Positions 1 through 7,424 of a DNA stretch of 64,000 nucleotides are shown piece after piece. Source of the stretch: Actinocatenispora sp036503555 (lineage in GTDB: Bacteria > Actinomycetota > Actinomycetes > Mycobacteriales > Micromonosporaceae); NCBI GenBank assembly GCA_036503555.1, contig DASXWQ010000085.1, forward strand, positions 1 to 64,000, written 5' to 3'. Position 1 is the stretch's first letter, and each line of letters begins with the position of its first letter. The notes under the pieces were generated by a model. That model made no database searches. It was not told the DNA's origin and saw nothing but the letters and a program-made list of their open reading frames with translations. The position numbers were made by a program, and so were the translations under genes.

Positions 1-165
1 CAGCTCGGTGACCGCCGCGAGGACCCGCTCGGCGAGCGTCGCGTCGACCGTCGGCACGTTGTTGACCACCCGCGACACGGTCTTCAGGCTGACGCCGGCC
101 ACGCGGGCGACGTCGGTCATGGTCGGCCGGCGCGGCGCGGACCCGCCCGTACTCGAAGTGGTCAT
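1..165 (-). CDS. LacI-family transcriptional regulator, N-terminal part
   Basis: The gene runs off the left edge; only the first 55 residues are present. They contain the LacI helix-turn-helix, with TMTDVARVAGVSLKTVSRVV at about residues 15-34, followed by a hinge-like VNNVPTVDATLAERVLAAV. LacI proteins bind operators as dimers and usually respond to a sugar or nucleoside through a periplasmic-binding-protein-like domain, which lies outside the window, so the ligand cannot be inferred. The ATG at 163-165 is preceded by ordinary intergenic sequence. Confidence 0.9.
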   Translation of the reverse strand, partial: MTTSSTGGSAPRRPTMTDVARVAGVSLKTVSRVVNNVPTVDATLAERVLAAVTEL

Positions 166-240
166 CCGGCGTCTCGGCTCCTCACGGCGGTGCGGTGCAC
201 ACGCTGCCGTGAAAGGTACCCACGGGCGGGTCCGGTGTGG

Positions 241-1422
241 TCAGCGCGCCGCGGCGCGCAGGTTGGTGACGAGCGCGGAGGACTTGCCGGCCACCGCGCC
301 GGCGACGAAGCGGTCGACGCCGGGCAGCCGGGCCAGGGCGAGCGCGGCCCGGCGTACCCGGAGCTGCGTGGTGCTCGACGGCAGGAACCAGCGGGCGCCG
401 GACCGGGCGGTGCGCTGCTTCTCGGTGGTCACCGGGCGCAGCAGCGTCTCGTACCGGCGCAGCGCGGTGTCGAGGTCGTCGGCCGCCAGGCACTCGGCGA
501 GCACGTACGCGCCGGTGATGCCGAGCGACGCGCCCTGCCCGGCCAGCAACGACACCGCGTACGCCGCGTCGCCGGCCAGCACCACCCGGCCCCGGTGCCA
601 GGCCGGCATATCGATCTGCGCGACCTCGTCGTAGTAGACGCGGTCGCCCGGCGGGCAGGCGGCGAGCGCCCGGGGCACGATCCAGCCGAGCCCGCCGTAC
701 TCGCGGCGCAGCGCGGCCCGGGGATCGTCGGGCCGCGTCCGCTCGGCTGTGCGGTGCACGGCGAACACCGCGACGCGGTCGTCGTCCAGTCCGTAGTAGC
801 CGATCTGCCGGTCCACCGTGTCGGTCAGGCAGAACTGGTCGCGCACCTCGCGGTGCAGTTCCGCGTCGCGGAACACGTACGCCGCGGTGTGGTAGCCGAG
901 CGGGCGCAGCACGTCGGTCTCCGGCCCGAACACCAGCGCCCGGACGGTCGAGTGGATGCCGTCCGCGCCGACCAGCAGGTCCGCCTCGACGCTGCCGCCG
1001 TCGCTCAGCCCCACGCGTACGCCGGCGCCGTCGTCGTCCACGGCGACCGCATCCACGCCGTACCGCAGGTCGACGCGGGCACCGACGTGCCCGCGCAGGG
1101 CACGCTCCAGGTCGGGCCGCATGATGCTGGTGAACCGGCCGCCGACGGTCGCGGCGAACCGGGCGAACGGCAGCCGCGCCCGCACCCGCCCCCGCTCGTC
1201 CCGGTACGTCATCTCCTGCACGTCGTGCCCCAGCTCCCGGATCCGCGGCAGCACGCCCATCGCCTCGACCGCGTCGTACCCCGGCCCGAAGAAGTCGATC
1301 ATGTACCCCTGCTCGCGCGGCGCCGCCGCCCGCTCCAGTACGACCACGTCGACGCCGTGCGCGTCGAGGCAGGACGCGAGCGCCAGTCCGGTGATCCCGG
1401 CACCGCAGACCACGACCCTCAT
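241..1422 (-). CDS. FAD-dependent monooxygenase (PHBH-like flavoprotein)
   Basis: A 393-aa class A flavoprotein monooxygenase. It opens with a dinucleotide-binding motif, VVVCGAGITGLALAS, followed by the acidic end of beta-2 (VVVLERA). A second FAD-contact motif, VLAGDAAYAVSLLAGQG, lies about 280 residues in, as in PHBH-type hydroxylases and tetracycline monooxygenases. Such enzymes use NAD(P)H and O2 to hydroxylate aromatic or polyketide substrates in the cytoplasm; the substrate here is unknown. Its ATG overlaps the stop of the upstream TetR gene (ATGA), so the two are co-transcribed and probably translationally coupled. The downstream edge meets the LacI gene promoter region. Confidence 0.88.
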   Translation of the reverse strand: MRVVVCGAGITGLALASCLDAHGVDVVVLERAAAPREQGYMIDFFGPGYDAVEAMGVLPRIRELGHDVQEMTYRDERGRVRARLPFARFAATVGGRFTSIMRPDLERALRGHVGARVDLRYGVDAVAVDDDGAGVRVGLSDGGSVEADLLVGADGIHSTVRALVFGPETDVLRPLGYHTAAYVFRDAELHREVRDQFCLTDTVDRQIGYYGLDDDRVAVFAVHRTAERTRPDDPRAALRREYGGLGWIVPRALAACPPGDRVYYDEVAQIDMPAWHRGRVVLAGDAAYAVSLLAGQGASLGITGAYVLAECLAADDLDTALRRYETLLRPVTTEKQRTARSGARWFLPSSTTQLRVRRAALALARLPGVDRFVAGAVAGKSSALVTNLRAAAR

Positions 1423-1973
1423 GCCTGCTCCGTCCCGGTACGCGGGGCGACGAGTCGCCGCATCACCCGGGTCAGCGCGGGCGGATCGAGCCCGGGCCCG
1501 AGCGCGCGGTGCAGCAGGATGCCGTCCACGGAGGCGGCGAGCACGGCCGCGGTCGCCGCGGCGTCCGGTACGCCGGTCAGCCGCTCGGCGAGCCGCGTCC
1601 GGAGGTCGGCGACGATCCGCCACAGCTCGTCGCGCAGCTCCGCGTCCCGCGTCGCTGCCAGGTACGTTTCGGTGAACAGCAGCGATGTCGGGTCGGTCCC
1701 GTCGTACGCCGACAGCGACGACACCAGCAGCCGTACGGTGCCGTCCGCGCCGTGCGGCAGCGCCCCGGCGAGCTGGTCCACCAGGCCACGGAGCACGCCG
1801 AGCGCGGCCTCGCGCAGCAGCGCCCCCACCGAACCGAAGTGGTAGTGCACCACGCCGGGCGCGACGCCCGCCCGCTCCGCCAGCATCCGCGTGCTCACCG
1901 CGGACCAGCCGCGCTCGACGATCAGCTCGACCGCCGCGGCACGCAGCCGTTCCCGTACGCCGCTCTCCGACAT
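1419..1973 (-). CDS. TetR-family transcriptional regulator
   Basis: A 184-aa repressor with an N-terminal TetR DNA-binding domain: AAVELIVERGWSAVSTRMLA then AGVAPGVVHYHFGSVGALLR. The C-terminal half is an all-helical ligand domain without recognisable specificity. It is the first gene of a two-gene operon and overlaps the monooxygenase start by 4 bp, so it most likely represses that operon, its own gene included, until a substrate-like effector binds. The upstream stretch 1974-2093 has the sequence GTCGAGCGTACAGGACGATCG around 2000-2020, a possible but imperfect operator. Confidence 0.88.
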   Translation of the reverse strand: MSESGVRERLRAAAVELIVERGWSAVSTRMLAERAGVAPGVVHYHFGSVGALLREAALGVLRGLVDQLAGALPHGADGTVRLLVSSLSAYDGTDPTSLLFTETYLAATRDAELRDELWRIVADLRTRLAERLTGVPDAAATAAVLAASVDGILLHRALGPGLDPPALTRVMRRLVAPRTGTEQA

Positions 1974-2093
1974 CCGACACCTCCTGGACGATTGCCTTGG
2001 TCGAGCGTACAGGACGATCGTCCAAACATGGCAAGGCCGTCTGGAGGCAGTGCCCTGAGCCGGATCAGGCGGTGTTCGGGCGCCGGCCCCCGC

Positions 2094-3266
2094 TCACCGG
2101 CGAGCGGTCAGCACCGCCGCGAGGCCCTCCTGCAGGTCCCTGACGAAGTACTCGGGAACCTCCATCGACGGGAAATGTCCCCCGGCCTCGGGCGAACCCC
2201 ATCGGACGATCTGCCGGTACCGCTCCTGCGCCCAGGGCCGCGGGCACTTCTCGACGTCGCGGGGATACGCGGTGATGGCCGACGGGACGTCGACCCGAAG
2301 GTCGGGGTCCAGCGAGTTGTGGCTCTCGTAGTAGATGCGGGCCGACGAGGCGCCGGTCCGGGTCAGCCAGTAGAGCGTGACGTCGTCGAGAATCCTGTCC
2401 CGGGAGATCGTCTCGAACGGGCTGTCTTCGGTGTCCGACCACTCGGCGAACTTGTCGAGGATCCAGGCAAGGAGCCCGACCGGCGAGTCGACGAGCGAGT
2501 AGCCGATCGTCTGCGGCCGCGTCGCCTGCTGCTTCGCGTACGCCGCGCGGTGGCGCCAGAAGTCACGGGTGTCCTCGGCCCACGTACGCTCGACCGCCGT
2601 CAGCCCGTCCGTGGTCAACCCGGGCGGCCCCTCGGCGAACAACGTGTGGATGCCGAGAACGTGCTCCGGGAACCTGCCGCCCAGGACGGTGGTGATGTTG
2701 CCGCCCCAGTCGCCGCCGTGGGCCGAGAACGTGCCGTAGCCGAGCCGTCCCATCAGCTCCACCCACGCGGCTGCGATCTTCTCGGTCCCCCACCCGGTGG
2801 TGGCCGGCCTGTCGCTGTAACCGAAGCCGGGGAGTGACGGGACGACGACGTGGAACGCCGGCGCGCCCGCGTCCTTCGGGTCTGCCAGCTCGTCCACCAC
2901 GTCGATGAACCGAACAATGCTGTCCGGCCACCCGTGCGTCAGGACCAGGGGAACGGCGTCCGCGCGCGCGGACCGGCGGTGCAGGAAGTGGATTCCCAGA
3001 CCGTCGATGGTCGTACGGAACTGGCCGATCCCGTTGAGGCGCGCTTCGAACGACCGCCAGTCGTACCCGGTGCGCCAGTAGTCCACGACGTCGACGAGGT
3101 CGGCGAGCGGCACGCCCTGGTCCCATCGGCGACGGTCGGGTGCCGCGTGGCGGACCGTCTCGGCCTCCGGCAGCCGCGCCGCGGCCAGTCGCGCGCGCAG
3201 GTCGTCGAGGTCGGCGTCGGGTGCGTGGGCTTCGAACGTGTGCACGTCGCTGGCTGGGCGGGACAT
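2094..3266 (-). CDS. Epoxide hydrolase (EHN domain, alpha/beta hydrolase)
   Basis: A 390-aa protein with the N-terminal epoxide-hydrolase lid domain (residues about 8-110) and an alpha/beta-hydrolase fold. The oxyanion motif is LTHGWPDSIVRF, the nucleophile elbow HGGDWGGN supplies the catalytic Asp, and the C-terminal GGHFPSMEVPEYF supplies the catalytic His. It hydrolyses epoxides to diols via an alkyl-enzyme intermediate; the substrate is unknown. The ATG is preceded by a strong AGGAGG. It is divergent from a CGNR-type regulator, with two operator-like palindromes between them. A second, distantly similar epoxide hydrolase lies at 53466-54656. Confidence 0.88.
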   Translation of the reverse strand: MSRPASDVHTFEAHAPDADLDDLRARLAAARLPEAETVRHAAPDRRRWDQGVPLADLVDVVDYWRTGYDWRSFEARLNGIGQFRTTIDGLGIHFLHRRSARADAVPLVLTHGWPDSIVRFIDVVDELADPKDAGAPAFHVVVPSLPGFGYSDRPATTGWGTEKIAAAWVELMGRLGYGTFSAHGGDWGGNITTVLGGRFPEHVLGIHTLFAEGPPGLTTDGLTAVERTWAEDTRDFWRHRAAYAKQQATRPQTIGYSLVDSPVGLLAWILDKFAEWSDTEDSPFETISRDRILDDVTLYWLTRTGASSARIYYESHNSLDPDLRVDVPSAITAYPRDVEKCPRPWAQERYRQIVRWGSPEAGGHFPSMEVPEYFVRDLQEGLAAVLTARR

Positions 3267-3306
3267 GGGACCTCCTGGCCATCGGGAGAACGGGCTACGA
3301 CCGTCG

Positions 3307-3368
3307 AGAACCGTCTAAGACGGTTCTAGCATGGACTCGTGCCGGCGTGCAACCTGCTAAGGTGGTTC
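3307..3368. promoter_or_regulatory. Pair of operators between the epoxide hydrolase and CGNR genes
   Basis: Two copies of an AACC-NN-CTAAG-NN-GGTTC element lie 42 bp apart (3309-3326 and 3351-3368), about four helical turns. The left copy is part of a perfect 21-bp palindrome, arms AGAACCGTCT and AGACGGTTCT around one central base at 3317. The right copy is less symmetric and ends directly before the CGNR start codon. The layout fits cooperative binding by the adjacent CGNR protein and autoregulation; binding itself is inferred. Confidence 0.7.
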
Positions 3369-3369
3369 C

Positions 3370-3945
3370 ATGCCTGCTGGGTTCCCCGACTTCCGCCTCG
3401 GCAGCGTCCTGGCGACCAGCTTCACGGGGACCCTCACGGAGCGCCGTGGCAACACCGTCGAGCGCATCCCCACGCCGCACCGGCTCGTCGACTGGTTGGC
3501 AGCCAACGGCCTCGCCGTGGACTCCTGCACCACCGCCCAGCTCGACCGCGCCCGGGAGCTGAGGGAGTCGATCCACGCCGCCGCGACAGCGGCCGCGGTG
3601 CAGGAACCGCTCCCCGCATCCGCCGTCCAGGTCATCAACGACTGCAGCGCCCGGGGTCGGGCCGCGGCGATCCTGACGCCCGAGGGCACGCGGGAGTGGC
3701 GGCTCAGCTCGGCGTCCCGTGTGGAGGACGCCCTCGGCGTCATCGCCGCCGACGCGATCGGCATCCTGGCGGGCGAGCGCGACGGAAAACTGGCCCTGTG
3801 CGCGTCGCCGACCTGCCAGGCCGCCTTCTTCGACACCAGCCAGAGTCGCACCCGCCGATGGTGTGACATGAACACGTGCGGGAACCGCCAGAAGAAGGCG
3901 CGCTTCATCGCCAACCAGCGCAGGAAGACCGGACCAGCGGAGTGA
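3370..3945 (+). CDS. CGNR zinc-finger regulator (ABATE domain)
   Basis: A 191-aa protein with an N-terminal ABATE domain (residues about 10-130) and a C-terminal CGNR zinc finger: CASPTCQAAFFDTSQ then WCDMNTCGNRQKKARF. The four cysteines of the finger are present and the basic tail KKARFIANQRRK fits DNA contact. These proteins are predicted stress or metabolite-responsive regulators. The ATG at 3370 follows directly after an operator half-site, without an obvious Shine-Dalgarno, so the transcript may have a very short leader. Divergent orientation suggests it controls the epoxide hydrolase. Confidence 0.88.
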   Translation: MPAGFPDFRLGSVLATSFTGTLTERRGNTVERIPTPHRLVDWLAANGLAVDSCTTAQLDRARELRESIHAAATAAAVQEPLPASAVQVINDCSARGRAAAILTPEGTREWRLSSASRVEDALGVIAADAIGILAGERDGKLALCASPTCQAAFFDTSQSRTRRWCDMNTCGNRQKKARFIANQRRKTGPAE

Positions 3946-4010
3946 CCGTCACCCGTCGCGTCGGGTACACCCGCTGATCGGGCTCGGATCGTCGCAGTCG
4001 GGGCCGGAGG

Positions 4011-4832
4011 TCAGCCGATACGGCCGACGCCGCCGTACCCGAGGAGACGGGCGGGGGAGTTGCGCTCGTCGTCGTTGTCCGGGCGCCAGTCGGGCAGCAG
4101 CACGAAACCCGGGTCGACCAGGCTCATGCCGTCGAACCACGGCAGCATCTCGTCCCGGCTCCGCACGAACACGTGCTCGTTCGCCGACTCGTACGCCTGG
4201 ACCAGCCGGCCCACCTCGGCCTGCAGCTCGTCGTCGGCCCGGTCGGTCGAGATGTGCGACATGGCGACGAGGCTGCCCGGCGCGAGCCGCTCTGCGTACG
4301 CCGAGATCAGGTCGGCCGGGCGGTCCTCGTCGCCGATGAACAGCAGGACACCGACGAGCAGCAGCCCGACCGGCCGGTCGAAGTCGAGCAGCGCCCGGGT
4401 GTCCGGGTGGTCCAGCACCGAGGCCGGGTCGCGCAGGTCGGCGTGGATGATCGCGGCCTTCGCGTCGTCCGCGAGCAGCGAACTGGCGTGCGCGTACGCC
4501 ACCGGCTCGTAGTCGACGTACACGACGCGGGAGTCCGGCGTCCGCCGCTCGGTGATCTCGTGCACGTTGCCGGCGGTCGGGATGCCCGAGCCGAGGTCGA
4601 GGAACTGCGTCACGCCCTGGTCCAGGTAGTAGTGCACGACGCGACGCAGGAACGACCGGTTGAGCCGGGTCACCGCCGGCACGGACGGCGCGATCTGCAA
4701 CACCTGCTCGGCGAACGCCCGGTCGGCGGCGAAGTTCGACGATCCGCCGAGGAAGTAGTCGTACGCCCGCGCCGCGTTCGGCTGGTCCTCGTAGTTGACC
4801 TCGCGTGGCCCACGGTCGGCACCTGTCGTCAC
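4011..4832 (-). CDS. SAM-dependent methyltransferase, SAV2177/DUF574 family
   Basis: A 273-aa member of the actinobacterial SAV2177 family. Diagnostic parts are the N-terminal NAARAYDYFLGGSSNFAADR, the substrate-side RSFLRRVVHYYLDQG, and the SAM-binding FLDLGSGIPTAGNVHE with the acidic VVYVDYEPVA. These proteins are abundant in Streptomyces and relatives, often with unknown substrates. The GTG start at 4832 is preceded by GGAGG. It is 40 bp downstream of the VOC-PhzF gene on the same strand and may share its transcript. Confidence 0.88.
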   Translation of the reverse strand: MTTGADRGPREVNYEDQPNAARAYDYFLGGSSNFAADRAFAEQVLQIAPSVPAVTRLNRSFLRRVVHYYLDQGVTQFLDLGSGIPTAGNVHEITERRTPDSRVVYVDYEPVAYAHASSLLADDAKAAIIHADLRDPASVLDHPDTRALLDFDRPVGLLLVGVLLFIGDEDRPADLISAYAERLAPGSLVAMSHISTDRADDELQAEVGRLVQAYESANEHVFVRSRDEMLPWFDGMSLVDPGFVLLPDWRPDNDDERNSPARLLGYGGVGRIG

Positions 4833-4872
4833 GTCGCCTCCGATCGTCGGTGTTGCGCCCCACGCTACCCAG

Positions 4873-6150
4873 TCAGGGGGTACGCAGGGTGCCGGTCATG
4901 GTGGTGACGCCGCGCCCGGACAGCGTCGGCGTGTCGTCGTCGGACAGCCCGACGCGCAGCGTGCTCGGCCGGCCCATGTCCTCGCCCTGGCGTACGACCA
5001 GCTCGGTGTTCGCGGCGAGCAGCCCGGCGCGCCGCAGGTACGCCGCGAGCGGCCCCGCCGCGGTCCCGGTCGCCGCGTCCTCCGCGAGGCCCATGCCCGG
5101 GTTGAAGAAGCGCGCGTGCGCGCGGCCGGTCGGATCGAGCCACACCAGGTACACGCCCTCGGCGCCGAGCGCGGCCGTCAGCTCGACCAGGCGCGCCGTG
5201 TCGGGCGTGGCCGCCGACACCGCCGCCCGGGTACCCGCGAGCACCATGAGGTGTCCGGCGCCGGTGTCCACGACCTGCGGCGGCGGCGCGGCGAGCAGGT
5301 CGCCCGGGGACAGCCCGAGCGGACCGGCCACGGCCGCCGGATCGCCGGTCGCGCCGAACCGGGCCGGCTCCTGCCGCAACGCCAGCCAGCCCCCCTCGCG
5401 TACGCCGACGGTCAGGTCCCGCCCGCCGATCCGCTGCACCAGGCTGCTGCCCGGGGCGGCGGTGACCCGGCCGGAGTCCAGCAGCCACCACCAGGCGCCG
5501 AGCGCGTTGTGGCCCGCGCCGTACACCTCGACACCGCCGCGCGTGAACGACCGCAGCACTCGGTCCACCCCTGCGGAACCGGGCAGCACGAACGTCGTCT
5601 CGGCCTGGTGGAACTCCCGCGCGACCGCCGCCAGCCACGCGTCGTCGACGGGCCTCGGCGCGTCGGTCAGGTCGACGACGGCGAGCGGGTTGCCGGTCAG
5701 CGGCTCCTCACCGAACACGTCCACCATCGCGAACGGCACCCCGCCCGGCGCCGGCGCCAGCTCCTGGAACAGCGTCACCGACAGGTCGCCGGCCGTCGCG
5801 AGCCGCGCGTTCAACGACTCCCACGGGGTACGGGTGGGTGGGGCGACGAGCCGCGCACCCGCCGCGGTGAGCTCGTCGGTCGCCGCCGCCGCGTCGTCCA
5901 CCTCGAACGCCAGCCGGATGTGCGGGCTGTCCGGCCGGCCCACCTCCACCCGGTCGATCAGGTCGCGCTGCGCCGGGTTCGCCAGCTCCAGCGTGGCCCG
6001 GCCCGCGTCGAGGATGACGACCCGCGCGTCGCCCGCACCCTCGTACGCCGCCTCCTCGGGCAACCCGAGCACGTCTCGGAACAACGCGACGGCGGCCTCG
6101 TGGTCCGCCGCCGTCACCACCACCCGCATGTGCCGCACCGGTCTGGCCAC
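4873..6150 (-). CDS. VOC (glyoxalase-fold) domain fused to PhzF-type isomerase
   Basis: A 425-aa fusion. Residues about 8-130 form a VOC/glyoxalase-fold domain (VVVTAADHEAAVALFRDVLG, later PHIRLAFEVDD). From about residue 138 to the end lies a PhzF-like protein: AMVDVFGEEPLTGNPLAVV, the catalytic-glutamate region FHQAETTFVLPG, and a GAGHNALGAWW motif; near the C-terminus come ARFFNPGMGLAEDAATGTA and a QGEDMGRPS segment. PhzF proteins catalyse proton-shift isomerisation (phenazine biosynthesis and others). Both halves look complete and the joint has no stop or frameshift, so this is one polypeptide. Start is GTG 6150; an in-frame ATG seven codons later is an alternative. Confidence 0.85.
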   Translation of the reverse strand: MARPVRHMRVVVTAADHEAAVALFRDVLGLPEEAAYEGAGDARVVILDAGRATLELANPAQRDLIDRVEVGRPDSPHIRLAFEVDDAAAATDELTAAGARLVAPPTRTPWESLNARLATAGDLSVTLFQELAPAPGGVPFAMVDVFGEEPLTGNPLAVVDLTDAPRPVDDAWLAAVAREFHQAETTFVLPGSAGVDRVLRSFTRGGVEVYGAGHNALGAWWWLLDSGRVTAAPGSSLVQRIGGRDLTVGVREGGWLALRQEPARFGATGDPAAVAGPLGLSPGDLLAAPPPQVVDTGAGHLMVLAGTRAAVSAATPDTARLVELTAALGAEGVYLVWLDPTGRAHARFFNPGMGLAEDAATGTAAGPLAAYLRRAGLLAANTELVVRQGEDMGRPSTLRVGLSDDDTPTLSGRGVTTMTGTLRTP

Positions 6151-6223
6151 GGCCCTACGCTAACCCACCCGGTACGCCAGCCCGGCGGTTCGCGCCCACC
6201 GTCACACCGGCACGCGGCGGCGG

Positions 6224-7243
6224 TCACACCGGGACGCGTTTCCAGGCGGCGGAACGGCGGCCGGGTCGGTACGGCGCGTCGCGGCGCTTGGCGAGGACAC
6301 CGGGCAGGCCGCGCTCGCGTGCGGCGGCGCGTACCGCCGGGCCGTCGTCGAAGCGGGGCGCGACCTGGCAGCCGCCGGCGAGCGGTAACCGGTCGAGCAG
6401 CGCCCAGCGTTCCTCCTGCGGACGGCCGGTCAACTCGGCGCCGTCCAGGTGCAGCAGGTCGGACACGACGTACACCGGGGCGCCGTCCAGTTCGACCAGC
6501 TCACCGTCGAGGACCGCCTCCGTCGCGCCGAGCGCCTCGACCGCCCGCGACACCCGCCGGTCCGCGGTCAGCTCCGTCCCGTCGGCGCCGGCCAGCCGCA
6601 TGCGGCCGGACGCGACGAAGGCGATCGCCCGCCGGCCACGCCAGTCCACCTCGTACCGGTACGCCTCCGGCGGCCGCGGCAGGCTCGCCTGGTCCGTCGC
6701 GAGCATCGGCGCGAACGTCTCCGGCAGCGGTACGCGCGCCGGGTCGCTCGCCGCGTCGAGCCGCCGGACCAGCCAGTTGCGCCCGTCCGTGGCGAACAGC
6801 GCGTACCGGCCGGCGACGCGCTCGCCGCGCAGCTCCACCGTGACCTTGCGCTCCGTCCACTCCTCGGTCCGGTACGTCCCGCGGTCCCAGATCGTCATCG
6901 TGCCCGCGCCGTACTCGCCCGACGGGATCGTGCCGGTGAACGCCGCGTACTCGATCGGATGGTCCTCGGTGTGCACCGCGAGCCGGTTGACACCCGGATC
7001 GGGCGGCAGCCCGCGCGGCACCGCCCACGACACGAGCACCCCGCCGCGTTCCAGCCGCAGGTCCCAGTGCAGCGCCCGGGCGTGGTGCTCCTGGATCACG
7101 AACGTGTCGTCGTCGCCGCGCGGCAGCGGCCCCGCCGGCACCGGCTCCGGCGTACGCCGTGCGTCCCGCCGCCGCCGGTACTCCGCCAGCGGTTCCCGCC
7201 CAGGCGGCTCGGCGTCGCCGCTTGGCCGTCGCTTCCGTACCAC
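6224..7243 (-). CDS. LigD-like protein: 3'-phosphoesterase plus degenerate ligase domain
   Basis: A 339-aa protein. The first half is a LigD 3'-phosphoesterase domain (EHHARALHWDLRLERGG, AVHTEDHPIEYAAFTG, IPSGEYGAGTMTIWDRG). The second resembles the adenylation domain of ATP-dependent DNA ligases, with AVLDGELVELDG and GVLAKRRDAPYRPGRRS. At the active-site motif (normally K-x-D-G) it reads YEVDWRGRRAI: the nucleophilic lysine is replaced by Asp, and the protein ends without the OB-fold. It therefore probably trims 3' ends in non-homologous end joining but cannot ligate. GTG 7243 was chosen because GAGGTGAGG lies just upstream; longer in-frame starts lack a ribosome site. Confidence 0.82.
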   Translation of the reverse strand: MVRKRRPSGDAEPPGREPLAEYRRRRDARRTPEPVPAGPLPRGDDDTFVIQEHHARALHWDLRLERGGVLVSWAVPRGLPPDPGVNRLAVHTEDHPIEYAAFTGTIPSGEYGAGTMTIWDRGTYRTEEWTERKVTVELRGERVAGRYALFATDGRNWLVRRLDAASDPARVPLPETFAPMLATDQASLPRPPEAYRYEVDWRGRRAIAFVASGRMRLAGADGTELTADRRVSRAVEALGATEAVLDGELVELDGAPVYVVSDLLHLDGAELTGRPQEERWALLDRLPLAGGCQVAPRFDDGPAVRAAARERGLPGVLAKRRDAPYRPGRRSAAWKRVPV

Positions 7244-7424
7244 CGTCGCCTCACCTCGGCCCACCGTAACCCCCGCCGCCGCCGTCCCGGCCCGATACGA
7301 GGACCAACCGGCCGGGCGACCGCGGGCGGCTTTGCCCGGCCGGCAGCGGGTACGTCCCGATCGTCGGCATCGGCACCGCCGCGGGCCGGTCGGCCCCTCG
7401 GCGGCCCGTGGCAAAATCGGCCGG

